This document shows, in pieces, positions 1-12,444 of a stretch of 64,000 bases of DNA. The notes beneath the pieces were generated by a model. It did not search any database. It had not been told where the DNA came from and worked only from the letters and a program-made list of their open reading frames with translations. The translations under genes were made by a program, and so were the position numbers. Source of the stretch: Mastigias papua (taxonomy: Eukaryota; Cnidaria; Scyphozoa; Rhizostomeae; Mastigiidae); assembly GCA_964019165.1 (NCBI GenBank), contig OZ025271.1, positions 8,768,775 through 8,832,774 on the forward strand, written 5' to 3'. Position 1 is the first letter of the stretch, and every line of letters starts with the position of its first letter.

Positions 1-1200
1 TATGCACAATAAGTGATTTTCTGTGGCTCGATTAGATATGCAAAAATTCTGCAAAAACTGACGAATAAGAATGTTTAAACTATGCTCATAGCATATCCAA
101 TGGTCCATTATACATTTACATTTATATAGATATTTATGACATTCTAATTGTTCATTTTCTTCCAAAATAAGACATAATCCTTTGTCCAAAAGACACTCAT
201 CTTTTGGAGATAGTTTAGAAATTCTAATTGTTCATGTTCTGCCATACTTGATGATATCCTTTCATCCAATAGACACTCATGTTTACGTCAATAGCTCAAT
301 CATTCTAATCTATTAGTTTTTGCTGAATGTTCATATGTCTATTTGTCTCACAGACCCTCAATTATTAAAAGTAGACGTTCTCCTTCTGCATATTCTGCAG
401 AATGTGCACATATCCATTGATTCAGTAGACACTTATGTTTATGCAGATAGTTGTCAAATTCTGATTTTTCATTTTCTGGTGAATTTGCACAGATCTTCTA
501 ACAGACACTCAATTGTATGTATATAGCACAGATCCATTTGTATAGCACACATCGATTTGCAAATATCCATTTGAACAATAGACACGGTTATTGTATATAG
601 TTCAGATACAGTAATGCTTGCTTTTTTGCAGAATTGGCACAGATCTTTTCGTCTAATAGACACTTGCAATGTAGTGTATTTTTTAGATGTTAGAACTCAC
701 AAGACTCTGAAGAAAATAGATATGTCTTTTCTTCCAATAGATACTCATTGTTGTTGTTGTTGTGTGCATATGTTATACAATCAAATCGCTAAGTTTGGCA
801 GATTTTGAACATTCCCATAATTTCTTTATGCTTTCTTCTCAGTTTACATACATTAGAAAGTCTACATCTTTGTATTCTACAAACCTTCTACCTTTCCATA
901 CTGTACATATGCTTTATTTAGATAGTTTACACATTCCACTTCATTACATTCTGCTGATTGACATATTCCTTCAAATTTTACAAAACGTTATCATATCTTC
1001 TTCTCCACAAGACACTAATTTTTATATAGATTGTTTACACATTCAAGCTTTTCGTATTCTCTAGAATCTGCGCTTGTCCATTTACCTTATACACAGTCAT
1101 TTGTATGCATATCTAATTCTCTATTGTCCTGCAAGATATGCACAAGTCTTTTCAATTTTTGACATTCATTTCCATGTATATATTGAACACACTCTGGTTC
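1..1200. repeat. Degenerate ~78-bp tandem repeat (satellite-like)
   Basis: A motif close to AATAGACACTCAT recurs at about 34, 110, 191, 271, 352, 427, 503, 580, 659 and 739, and again at about 1010, 1091 and 1170. Steps are 75-81 bp. Between the anchors each unit carries related text (CTGATTGTTCATTTTCTG, GAATNTGCACAGATCC and GTTTATATAGATAG). The array runs off the left edge, so its full length is unknown. Units between 740 and 1010 are too worn to phase. Small open frames here are periodic by-products of the repeat. Confidence 0.75.
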
Positions 1201-1435
1201 TATACCTTCAGCAGAAAGTGCATCCAATAGTTGAATCCGTCAGTATACATTAATTTTCATTTCATATAATTCATTTCATATATTTCATATAACTCTGTTA
1301 GAACTTTATCATTGACAAGTATCTTTTAATAATAATCTTTACAATTTTAATACCCAGATTGTTGGCATAAGGAAAATGAAGTTAAATCATGTGTATCTTA
1401 TTGTTTGCAAACATAAATATACATTTTTTTAAGAC

Positions 1436-1990
1436 ACATGTCTTTAAGAAACACGAGGCTGAAATTAGCCAAAAGTTAAGAAACATTTAAGAAACATGGT
1501 CTGGCTGAGCTTTGAAAGTAAACTTGAAAAAACAGTTTTGGTAGGAAATTTTTTATAGGATAGAATAATTTCACATGACATCCATCTCCTTACTGTTTTT
1601 TAACTGCTGTATGAAATTGTTTTAAGAAGTTTGCAAAAGACCACCAGTGCTTCCATCATCATCTAATTCTACACTCATTTCTGCCTTCAATCAATCACTC
1701 TCGATCATTTTGATAGGCTCGTCTCCAACAATCTGTGGCGAAACATCATCCAACTCCTGGTTATCTTGAGTGCTTGATGTTTGATCTAGAGTGAAGACAG
1801 GCGGAACGTGGTAATTTGATAGACCCTCTGGCTGCACTAGGTTGTCATCGATGTTTGTTTCTATTACAAGCTTCAAGAATTTTAAGAAAGATTTAAGAAA
1901 CATTTGAGGCTGGAATTAGCAATCTATTATGAAACATCCAGGCTGAAAGCAGAATGTTTGTTTCTTGTAAAAAACACGTGTACTCAAGTT
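1436..1990. repeat. Two copies of a dispersed ~100-bp repeat
   Basis: Copies at about 1436-1530 and 1880-1990 share the run TTTAAGAAACATTTGAGGCTG and, in the second, a following TTTCTTGTAAAAAACACGTGTACT. A third related copy lies near 37850-37960 (TTAAGAAA...GAGGCT...TTTTCTTGTAAAATAAGCATGTACT). Between the first two copies the minus strand has a 70-codon open frame (1691-1903) of no recognised family. Confidence 0.4.
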
Positions 1991-3190
1991 TTTTCGTTCC
2001 ATTTCAGGAATGTGACGTGAAACATTGAGATGACTGCTCAACAAACGAACTTGAATTAACATCACACTTTAGTTATCAATGTTATGTCATGTCAAAATGC
2101 ATACATAAGCTTAGGATGTTAGGCCATATCTTTGTTATAGACGAACTTCTAAAGTCAATTGGAGATGTGTGCAACTGTCGATATGCTGTTTAAAACGTCA
2201 ATGGCCTTTTTTGCTTTTTATGTAATGTTTTAGGGCAATATATGCTATTTGTGCTGTTTTATGTTACCTAGCTTTGTTTCAAAGGAAGAACACACAATCC
2301 TCTGTTAATAATAATAATCATCATTATCTAGATGCAGATTTTCACTTATACATTTTTACACAAGTAATTTGGCTCTTTGGTAGTATGTACAATCTGAGAA
2401 AAGCGTCTAATCATGTAGTTTTTCACCTTAAGCTTTTTGAACTCATGGGCTCGATCCTCTACTCTATCTGTGTCATCAATTATCCTCAATTAAGTCTCCA
2501 AACTGTTCAAACAAGCAATTTCTGAATATAAACAAACTCTGGACATCCCAGAAGTCTAATTTGCAAAATATTGCTCTCTTTTTGATGTAGGATCATATTC
2601 TACAATCTTAGTAAATGAATTAAAATACAGTATATTCATCGTCTCATTAGTGTCTGATTTGATAGGTTAAATTTAATGCAATATTTTATTTCAGCATAGC
2701 AAAACTAATCAAAAACGCTCCACCCCTTCCCCCTTGCCATTCAATGGTGTACAATTTATGCGCTCATTGCATTCACCTATACATTGTCTAGATCTAATGT
2801 TTCTATTTGATAAACAATACATATCTCTTAGTAATCATCTGTTATTGTAAGTACTTTTGGATGTCATGCACTAGAGAAAAGGCTAAGATCATTAGAAGGT
2901 GTTCTTGTCCTGCACAAGTAGAATTGCTATTGATATATTCTTTAAATATACATTAAATTATAGAAGGGAACAGCTCCAAAAACCATGTCCTATTTTTCAG
3001 GCTTCTCGAACATTGTCCTTTTCAAGGTTTTGATTTCTGTGGCACTTTTCTCCGGACCATTTCACAAGCTGTCCATTTATCGCGGACGGTGAAAACTACT
3101 CTTTTTCGAGTAGCATGCCAAGACAATGAAGACACCAATTGATTTGACTTGCAAATAACAGGATTTTGTTTTCGTACAAGGAAGAAACCA
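1991..3190. other. No gene recognised
   Basis: AT-rich sequence with short open frames only (the longest, 2274-2525 +, has no recognisable domain and no flanking splice signals that convince). No tandem structure seen. Confidence 0.6.
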
Positions 3191-3204
3191 CTTCAATTAA
3201 AATA

Positions 3205-3280
3205 AAGTTTTGCACAAGGGTCACGGCCAAATCGAGGAACGGTTAATCGAGCTACGGTTAATCGAGGAAGTACTGTGAAG
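3205..3280 (-). mobile_element. Solo pogo/Tigger-like MITE end
   Basis: Read on the minus strand the segment starts CAGTACTTCCTCGATTAACC and repeats the subterminal motif CTCGATTAACCG twice, with a worn third copy (CTCGATTTGGCCG). A CAGT start followed by close-spaced CTCGATTAACCG repeats is the layout of pogo/Tigger-type ends in invertebrates (compare 40940). The opposite end was not found. Confidence 0.45.
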
Positions 3281-3424
3281 ATTTCATTAATTATGATTAA
3301 TGACATATATATATATCCAAAATCACCAAGAGCCTGAAGGGCTTCAGCCGATATGTTATGCCGATATGCAGCCTCTATTTGCAGATAATTCCATTCTCGC
3401 AAACGAGGTGGAAGTATTGCAAAA

Positions 3425-3635
3425 TGGCGTCCGAAAATGTTGTCTTGTGCAATCAAAACAATCTCATCAGAATTGCAATTATTAGTGTAACCAGCTAAGT
3501 CATTCAGGTAGACATGCAATGGAGAACATTGGTTTGTATATATTCAAGATTGGTCAATGGATCTTGCAATATGTGAACACTGCTATCATATTGTGCCAGT
3601 CATCAGCCCAGTTTGCAAGTTAATAAGGAAAAAGC
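3425..3635 (+). repeat. Dispersed repeat, copy A (inverted copy at 62470-62690)
   Basis: The segment beginning AATGGCGTCCGAAAATG and containing AATGGAGAACATTGGTTTG and GGATCTTGCAATATGTGAAC matches the reverse complement of 62470-62690 over its whole length, with scattered substitutions. It is a dispersed element or an old duplication; no terminal repeats are evident. Confidence 0.6.
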
Positions 3636-3639
3636 CATA

Positions 3640-4430
3640 TCTTGTATATGGAAAACAGGTGAGCAAGTTGAGCTGATATATATCCTGAACTACACTAAAA
3701 CATGTAACTCCTTCCTCGTAATTAAGGATTTTTATTTCTGTGCTTTTGGTGAGGCGAAATAACACGTTTAGTTTTAAGTTATTTACATTTGCATTTAGAA
3801 CTTTATTTATTTACTCATAGTTGGCTGGACGCTTGACTAACCCTGGGTAAACTTATGTGTAGAAAAACAATCAGTTCGTGATTACTGTTAGGACATTGGG
3901 GTCATTTGCAAAGTTTTGTTCTTGAATGTTTGGTTCTATAGATTTTTCTTAGGGATATATACATTTGGCTGTAAACATAGGTTAAGTTTGCCTAAGTCTT
4001 GAGTAGCACAACGTAATAATTTAGTGGCTTTTCAGTTCAATAGTTTATTTCAAATCTTTGTTAGGACGCTAGATTGCATATAGTCATCTCGGGAGATAAG
4101 CATTCTAAAATGAAAAGAGATATGTAAAAATTAAACCCTAGAAAATGCATGCTTCAGTTATTTGAAGAACCATAAGTCAAACTGTCCCCCCTTGGTACCA
4201 ACCATGGTTGTTTCTCTGGGGCAGGGGACAGCATCAGGCAAGTTAAAGCAGCTACAATAACTAAATTGAAGAGGTCTGCTGGCTCTAGCTCTCAGAAATG
4301 CTTTGTGAGCAACTATACTTGCACAGTTCAGCATTTTTCTTGATGCATTCTTCAAACTGTTGTTTGCCAAGGGCTTGTTTCAATGTTTACCCTATCCACT
4401 ATTACATTGCTGCATGGTCATTGTCATCTG
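3640..4430. other. No gene recognised
   Basis: No domain or repeat recognised. The minus-strand open frame at 4158-4370 (70 codons) is not attributable to a family. Confidence 0.5.
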
Positions 4431-4432
4431 TA

Positions 4433-4498
4433 AAATGCAGGTCAACAGGTCATGTAGAATGCAGGTCAACAGGTCATGTAAAATGCAGGTCACACTGG
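4433..4498. repeat. 24-bp tandem repeat, ~2.6 copies
   Basis: ATGCAGGTCAACAGGTCATG starts at 4435 and 4459, and a truncated third copy at 4483 continues as ATGCAGGTCACACTGG. The first two copies are almost identical, so the expansion is recent. Confidence 0.8.
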
Positions 4499-4499
4499 A

Positions 4500-5108
4500 A
4501 TCTACTTGTATTTTTGTGAGAAGGCCATTCAGTTCAATCTATGTCATATTGAAAAAAGGCTGGAGGACATGAATAAGTTCATCAAAGAATCTGATAATAT
4601 TTCCAGATAATATGTTGATATCTTGGTCAAGCAGTCATGATGCATGTCCATATCAATATGCAATAATCAGACTGCTGCGTGCTTACTTTGTAACTAGCTT
4701 TGCATTTTGTGTTTTGACTGAATTTTCTATGAAACATCTCAGGTGGTATTTTATTGAAATTGGAATCAGTTATGTTGAATTCTGACCCTTGTGTGTATAG
4801 TACATTGTAGCACTGACTGCATGTTGCAGTGTGTTTGGGACACATTGTATTGTATGGGCATTTCATTCAGCCCTAGACTTGAAACATTTCCCAGAATGCA
4901 TGCAGATTAATTTCCAATTCAAAGATACTAGCATATTTAATAGTAGCATCCAAATCTATCTTTGTCATCTTCACAATTTCTTGGATTAACTGAATCAAAA
5001 GCAACAAAGAGCAGCATTATAATAGTGAGCTTCCACATAGAATATTTCTAAACAATATGAATACAATCTTTTATGACTGGTTTCTACAACATATTTTTAA
5101 TAAATAAC
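4500..5108. other. Unassigned; weak Cys-rich fragment on the minus strand
   Basis: The minus-strand frame 4627-4866 begins MKCPYNTMCPKHTATCSQCY, a cysteine-rich cluster that may be the remains of a transposon-encoded zinc domain. There is no supporting second motif, so this is only noted. The sequence up to 5108 has nothing else recognisable. Confidence 0.25.
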
Positions 5109-5814
5109 ATAAGGGTCATTCCATGTCAACGGGGGACACCTATGTAACCCACCAGCTCAGAATTGGCTAATTTTTGGTGAGGATGTAATTTTTCATGAAA
5201 CAAATATAACCTGAAAATTTCAGCTCAATATATCAACCTGTTCCAAAATTAGATCCAATTGAAATCTGTGCCATTTTGGGCCAATTTTCGCCCGCTCGTT
5301 TATGTGCTGTTTTTGGACATTTTGTTGTGTTAATATTTGATGTAGTAAACAGAATTGTACCATGCAAGTTTCATATATGGGCAAATCAATGCTCAGGAAC
5401 TCAAAAATGACATCAGAAATATGCTAAAACAACTAGAAGAGCACTTAAATGGGTGGTATCCAAGGACCACTAGTTTCCTTAGCAACAGAAGTGCCTCAAA
5501 ACTTGGCACATTTTAATGATGTAGCGAAAATGTGATATCCTCCAATTTTGTCATAAAGGTTTCTGAAGGTCTAAAGCTATTCTGTACAAAAACTCACAAT
5601 AGGTATATCTCCATTTCTGGAGATATCTTGATTCAAAAATTCACATTTTGAGGAAGAGTTTGACATAATTTTTGTTGGCTCATCAAGAGTTTTAGCAGTC
5701 AAAGCACCTGTGTTTTTAAGTTTGGAAACAAGCATATTCTATGTGGATGTCAAAATGCTTTAAAATAGTGAAGTAAGTTGTTATATATAAATAAATAAAT
5801 AAATAAGTATATAT

Positions 5815-6261
<447 letters not shown>

Positions 6262-6514
6262 TTCTGCTTAGTTGAAACTTGAAACTCACTTCAAGAGCTT
6301 TTAGAATTTCCTTTCCGAATATCTGCTTGGAGTGCTCTATATTGTGCATTCACCTTTTCTAAGGTAGTGATATGTGCCTACAAAGTTACATATCATATAT
6401 TGAACATATCATATTGAACATACATATCATAACATGTCATATATTGAACAAGCTCAAAGTTTCATTGTGCCAATTGATGTATGTACAGCAACAAAGCAAT
6501 GTGACATTGATAAG

Positions 6515-6916
6515 TTACGTCCATTGTGTCCAATGAAGACTTTCCTCGATTCTTGACATATCACTGGTGCTGATATGGTATTGTCTTCCACTTCTGGTTG
6601 ATGGCACTGGCATATCAACTACTACCAAAACATTAATATCAGGCACCCAGCATACGTCTTCTCTGGATGGCCACTCAAATGAATGTGTAGGGAAATGTGG
6701 GTGCATGAATTTTATTTGCACATCTTCATTGTCTTTGTCAATCTGAGAAACAACTCCTAACCAATGATGACTGTCATACATTGAAACAACAAAGCTTCCT
6801 GGTGTCAAGTTATGTGCCAAAAGTTTGTCAGCTGGTGAAGTAGTAAAACTAGAAATCAAATCAAATTGCTTGTCTTCTGAAGCTCTCTTGGCACCAATTC
6901 TATTCTGTGTTAAAGA
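6515..6916 (-). pseudogene. Transposon-derived C-terminal domain, left-arm copy
   Basis: The minus-strand frame encodes 114 residues from its first Met (6859) and stays open upstream to the arm/spacer junction near 6916. It contains GSFVVSMYDSHHWLGVVSQI, IKFMHPHFPTHSFEWPSRED and CWVP, then SGRQYHISTSDM. From memory this layout (small beta-barrel-like domain, MHP...FEWP.RED.CWVP, then a GR.Y tail) sits at the C terminus of transposon-derived proteins in many marine invertebrates; the family name is not certain. Unlike the right-arm copy, this one has CAG (Gln) where the right arm has TAG, so it is open at that codon. It is cut off from the upstream coding sequence, which here lies on the opposite strand. 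Confidence 0.6.
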
Positions 6917-6955
6917 AAATCCCTATGTGATGGTATCAGGGGAACAGTTAAGAGA

Positions 6956-7564
6956 GTGACTGCAAAGGCAAGTCTACAACGATCCATAGAAGATCAAATT
7001 CTAAACGCAAAGTTGATGTTTGCATATTGTGATCAGGAAATATTGGGAATCGAATTTTTCTATTTAGAGAAATCAAGGGTAGACCAAACAAGAAAAAATC
7101 TCGAGGAACGTATGGGGCTGGCAAAAACAATTCCTGGAACAAGAGGCTTCCACCAGTTCATACCTTTAACATAGAATAGAATTGGTGCCAAGAGAGCTTC
7201 AGAAGACAAGCAATTTGATTTGATTTCTAGTTTTACTACTTCACCAGCTGACAAAATTTTGGCACATAACTTGACACCAGGAAGCTTTGTTGTTTCAATG
7301 TATGACAGTCATCATTGGTTAGGAGTTGTTTCTCAGATTGACAAAGACAATGAAGATGTGCAAATAAAATTCATGCACCCACATTTCCCTACACATTCAT
7401 TTGAGTGGCCATCCAGAGAAGACGTATGCTGGGTGCCTGATATTAATGTTTTGGTAGTAGTTGATATGCCAGTGCCATCAACCAGAAGTGGAAGACAATA
7501 CCATATCAGCACCAGTGATATGTCAAGAATCGAGGAAAGTCTTCATTGGACACAATGGATGTAA
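6956..7564 (+). pseudogene. Transposon-derived protein, C-terminal fragment across spacer and right arm
   Basis: One reading frame runs through the spacer into the right arm. The spacer part ends IPGTRGFHQFIPLT, then an in-frame TAG (7172-7174), and the same frame continues through KRASEDKQFD to the MHP...FEWP.RED.CWVP domain and a normal stop at 7562-7564. A charged helical segment followed by a PGT..FH..IP motif and then the barrel-like domain is, from memory, the usual order in the parent family, so the + strand probably keeps the original gene order and the left arm is the inverted copy. The TAG is the only break seen. Function in the parent element is unknown. Confidence 0.6.
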
Positions 7565-7817
7565 CTTATCAATGTCACATTGCTTTGTTGCTGTACATAC
7601 ATCAATTGGCACAATGAAACTTTGAGCTTGTTCAATATATGACATGTTATGATATGTATGTTCAATATGATATGCTCAATATATGATATGTAACTTTGTA
7701 GGCACATATCACTACCTTAGAAAAGGTGAATGCACAATATAGAGCACTCCAAGCGGATATTCGGAAAGGAAATTCTAAAAGCTCTTGAAGTGAGTTTCAA
7801 GTTTCAACTAAGCAGAA

Positions 7818-8038
<221 letters not shown>

Positions 8039-8745
8039 TTATTTATTTATTTATTTATATATAACAACTTACTTCACTATTTTAAAGCATTTTGACATCC
8101 ACATAGAATATGCTTGTTTCCAAACTTAAAAACACAGGTGCTTTGACTGCTAAAACTCTTGATGAGCCAACAAAAATTATGTCAAACTCTTCCTCAAAAT
8201 GTGAATTTTTGAATCAAGATATCTCCAGAAATGGAGATATACCTATTGTGAGTTTTTGTACAGAATAGCTTTAGACCTTCAGAAACCTTTATGACAAAAT
8301 TGGAGGATATCACATTTTCGCTACATCATTAAAATGTGCCAAGTTTTGAGGCACTTCTGTTGCTAAGGAAACTAGTGGTCCTTGGATACCACCCATTTAA
8401 GTGCTCTTCTAGTTGTTTTAGCATATTTCTGATGTCATTTTTGAGTTCCTGAGCATTGATTTGCCCATATATGAAACTTGCATGGTACAATTCTGTTTAC
8501 TTCATCAAATATTAACACAACAAAATGTCCAAAAACAGCGCATAAACGAGCGGGCGAAAATTGGCCCAAAATGGCACAGATTTCAATTGGATCTAATTTT
8601 GGAACAGGTTGATATATTGAGCTGAAATTTTCAGGTTATATTTGTTTCATGAAAAATTACATCCTCACCAAAAATTAGCCAATTCTGAGCTGGTGGGTTA
8701 CATTTTCAAAACTTCTGTCCCCTTTTAATGTGGAATGACCCATAA

Positions 8746-9955
8746 GTGATCTGGATTACTCCAACTCTCCCACATTCCATAATCTCCAATGGCCAATGCT
8801 TACAAGTGTATGTGTGCCTCTCTACCTCTCCATTTCATTAGTTCTTCTCTCTTTATTTGGTGAAATCCTCATTTACACTATTTTCTGCACATTCTATTCC
8901 CTCACTTGACAATCAGTTAGTACTTGCAAACTGTGTAGAACTGAAAAGCAGCAAATATACAACAGGTGGATGCAGGCTTTTCCTACAAACTTGACCACTT
9001 GCAAACTTTCATGTATTTTTTCTGTTGTGTGCCATGATCTGCATTGTATTTGACCTAGTAACCTTCATCTTCCAGTTGCCCCTTTGCCCTAGGTTATTGC
9101 TGAAGCATGAAATTTGCTTAGTAATGAAATAACTGTAGCTATTTCCATTTGGATTACTTAACTTGCCCTTTGTCCTTGGAAGGCATTGAGTGAGAGTCTA
9201 GGAAAATGTCCAACTTCCCTCTGGCTGTCAAATCTTCATCACAACCCTTCCTCTTTTAAGACAATTAAAGGTAGCCAAAGTTCTTAAACTTTGCATTGTG
9301 TATGTCTCAAAAACTTGAACTGTAGAAGGACTATGCATTTCACTGTCAATGTCACATTAACTGAAAACTTGGTTAAAGCTGTATTGTTGATGCAAATTAC
9401 TAAACCTCCCTCAAATACAACATAGAGAGGAAAATCTTCCTCTGGCTCAGATCTGTAGAGCTGTGAATTTGTCTGGAATCTGCATTTGGAGGGGTCCATA
9501 TAGTTTCAGATGATGTAGGATGGAGGAGGGGGAGTAGATCATAATATTGGTGTCCACAATGCTAGTTTGTCCCAACTTGTCTTTCATGATCTTATTGAGA
9601 TATTTGCTCATTTTATGTACTCTTAGATGCACCAGTTTTGCACTTCCAAATTCTTACTGTTTATCCCTCTTGTTGGAGTTTTTCCCTCAACTGAGATGTA
9701 CATATCAATAACAATGATTTATTTTATATCTTTTTTGAAATCCAAGACAGAATGTAATCTATTACTCACTTGCCCACAGATCAACATTTTTGTTCCTTTC
9801 TCAACTTGGCTTTCTGAGGAATTAATAATCAATCATCTTTATGTATATTTGGTCACAAATATATTATTATATGAGCATCAGTCTGATCTTCAACTATTGC
9901 AGCTTTTTACTACAGCCCATATGGTTAACACCAATGATTTATACTAGAATAAAAC
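8746..9955. other. No gene recognised
   Basis: Short open frames on both strands (for example 9284-9499 - and 9627-9947 +) have no recognisable domain. No repeat structure seen. Confidence 0.5.
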
Positions 9956-9983
9956 ACAAGAAATTACACTAGTCTGATTTTAA

Positions 9984-10560
9984 TTGACTGGAAGAGGGGT
10001 TTCAACACAGTTGATCTGGAAGCCTGACTCAAGTATGCAGATGTATGAAGTACTTGATCTTGTGCATGACTGGCTCATAACATACTTGGATAATAGTAAT
10101 CAATTTTGCATGGTAAATGACACTCACTCTTATGTTAAAGAAGCAATTTATGGAGTTCCTGTAAGCTATTGCCTTGGCCCATATCCATTCTTTATGTACA
10201 TCAATGATTTGCCTCTTTCTTTGCAGAAATCTACTGTCAGCATATATGCAGGCCTTTCAATGAGTAAATTTGACGCGCGATGCCAATCTCGTGTGTGGGA
10301 TTGTTTGCATGCACTAAAAATTCAATTTTTAGAGCTGTCCTTAGTACTTGGATGCATACTACATGGAACGAGTGACAAATCGAGCATGCGAGTTGATCTG
10401 GGCATGTGCCTGCGCATTCGTGTGCCACCACACGTGTCTCACTGAAAGGCCTGTATATGCCAATGATACAGCCCTTTCCCTCTCTCAGAACACTGTAATG
10501 AACTACACTTCCCCTAAACTTAAATAAATTGAAGTTGCAAGAGTGACTTCATGTATATAA
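9984..10560 (+). pseudogene. LINE reverse transcriptase fragment, split by a MITE
   Basis: Recognisable RT segments are WLITYLDNSNQFCMVN, then EAIYGVPVSYCLGPYPFFMY (equivalent of the GVPQGS..GP.LF.IY block), then INDLPLSLQK and the start of the YADD block. The catalytic block is interrupted after TVSIYA by the 10249-10453 insertion and resumes as NDTALSLSQN, so YADD has become YAND. Several stops occur upstream and downstream. The element is dead. In a working LINE this domain would copy the element RNA at the target site. Confidence 0.75.
10249..10453. mobile_element. 205-bp MITE inside the LINE RT (hAT-like termini)
   Basis: The ends are CAGGCCTTTCAATGAG and, read from the other side, CAGGCCTTTCAGTGAG (15 of 16 identical). 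TATATG flanks both sides (10243-10248 and 10454-10459) and the LINE sequence resumes exactly after it. CAGG-type ends suggest hAT, whose usual duplication is 8 bp, so the 6-bp match is short of expectation. The interior has no coding capacity and is more GC-rich than its host. Confidence 0.85.
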
Positions 10561-11757
10561 ACTTTCTTTGAATGTTGTGAGGGTACAGCCACTTCCTGTA
10601 GTCTGTGCTCCAAACATCTGTAAGAATGAAAGCCACCATGAAAACCAGAAGATAGTTAGCTCAACTAGGACAAACATCATAGTTACAAGCCTTTTGGAAT
10701 ATGTTGAAGTAAGATTTTACATGTCTAATGATCACATGACAATGAAATGCTTCCACTATAAGTTACCAGTTTTTGCTACCTCCTAATTAGTAACCATGGA
10801 GGAGAAAACTGACTTGCCTAAGAAATTCGAGCATTGTTTGTACTCAGTGTAAATCAGGCTGTGCCTTGAAAGGATTCTTTAATGAGCACAAGTGTTTAAA
10901 ATATGATTGTGTTTAGAGCATGATTTATTGAGCGTGAGGAGTTTTGAAGTTGTATCTTAGAAAATCCTTTCTCTTTATCACAGGCAAAGACTTCCCTAAA
11001 TTTCTATTCAAATCATCATTAAACTAATTGTTTAAGATCATGTGTAGGTCTGGGTAATGCAGAATCATCTTTTCTCACACTGCTGAGTGGATAGTCATAC
11101 CCTGCAAGTGAATCACAACTTGTAATTCAGCACTCTTCTTATATGCTAGGTTGGAACAGTCCTAGGTTGGAGTCCCCATTTTGTTTTGCTTTTCTTAAGT
11201 CTTGTCTATATAATTTGAAAGCATTCTTAAGAGGGGTGCAAAACAGAGCTCCCAACCTGTTCAAGGATATCATTTTCTAGGGCACCTTTGTTTTGCTCAG
11301 GGCAAGACCTGATAGATATTTAATTTCTTGGTTTCCTATATATTAAAGTGTATTTGAAAGATATCTCCATTTTGTACATCTTCTTTCAATGCCCATTGTT
11401 AATCCACCTGGAATGTCTTGTTTTTTCTTAGAAACCATTGAGAAAGATACTCTCACTGCAAGCATTTGATTGTATTCCTCAATACTGGCAAAATTTTTGC
11501 CAAATGAAAAATAACTTAAGTTTCACAATTCAGAATGGTGGATGGTTAGCTTGGCCAATGGAGTATCAATTCGTTCCCCTGTAAAATCAGAAAATCATAA
11601 TCATGGCTGGTCAACTATTTGGGACCCTGTGGAAAGAAGACAGCTACAATGATAGTGCAGATTTTTAATTCACTGACTTAGCCTACTTTGGAGGATTACT
11701 CTTACAACTACTCTTATAGAAAAGTTACTATACTCATCAAAAGCTGATCATTAAATG

Positions 11758-12370
11758 CTATACATCATCATCCAGCTCATCAGAAGAGAGTTGGAAACTG
11801 TGCAAACATACTGATACTGTGAAGGCCATGGCAAATTGAGCCCTTGCTCTTATTAAGTATTCCAAGAAATATCTACCACCTGATATACTCAATGAAATGT
11901 ACAGAAGAATTGTTGAGCCCCCTTGTAGGTACAGTTGTTCCATAAGGGGCTGCCTTTAGTGAATCAACAATTGACATCTTGCAAGAAATTCAACAGAAAA
12001 TGCTGCTAGAGTTGTAAGCAACAACCAATATTATGCTTCTTCTGCTTCTGCAATCCAGAATCTTTGTTATTCAATCAGCAGCGATCTTGTAAGAAAAGAA
12101 ACAGCCACATTTACATACAATTCTTTAAATTCACTAGCCCAGGCATATGTGAGAGAATTACATAGAATTACATAGTTGTAAAATGCTTTACTACACAAGA
12201 ACAGTTAATATGCTCATCAGAAACTGGTCTTACATTGCACATCCTAAAAAAGCCAATGGCCAGAAGCGTTTTATAATCATATTGCAATAATGTGGAACAG
12301 TCTAGAAACAGAAACAAAACTTGCACCCACCATCAAAAGCCTGCAAGGACTCTGATACAGATTTTATTTC
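11758..12370 (+). pseudogene. LINE ORF2 C-terminal remnant
   Basis: Across several frames and stops the + strand reads YSKKYLPPDILNEMYRRIVE, then RKETATFTYNSLNSLA, then KRFYNH.IAIMWNSLETETK and LAPTIKSL. This is the standard order downstream of the RT in Jockey/CR1-group LINEs. The stretch between 10560 and 11758 is too diverged to follow, and may hold further insertions. Confidence 0.7.
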
Positions 12371-12444
12371 AGATCTACATTCCTTCTTTATTATATTATT
12401 TTTGTAAAATATATTTTGAACTAGAACTGTAGGTATCTTTTGTT

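Larger units (their letters stand above)
9960..12440 (+). mobile_element. Decayed LINE (Jockey/CR1-type), 5'-truncated
   Basis: RT-like text near the start and a typical LINE C-terminal region near the end lie in the same orientation about 1.3 kb apart. The coding sequence is broken by many stops and by one MITE. The 5' half, including any endonuclease, is missing. The 3' end near 12440 has no clear tail. Clade is tentative: the ETKLAP motif near the C terminus is common in Jockey/CR1-group LINEs of invertebrates. Confidence 0.7.

Noticed and set aside
9627..9947. 106-codon frame as a gene
   Set aside because: No domain, no splice context, and composition like its non-coding surroundings.
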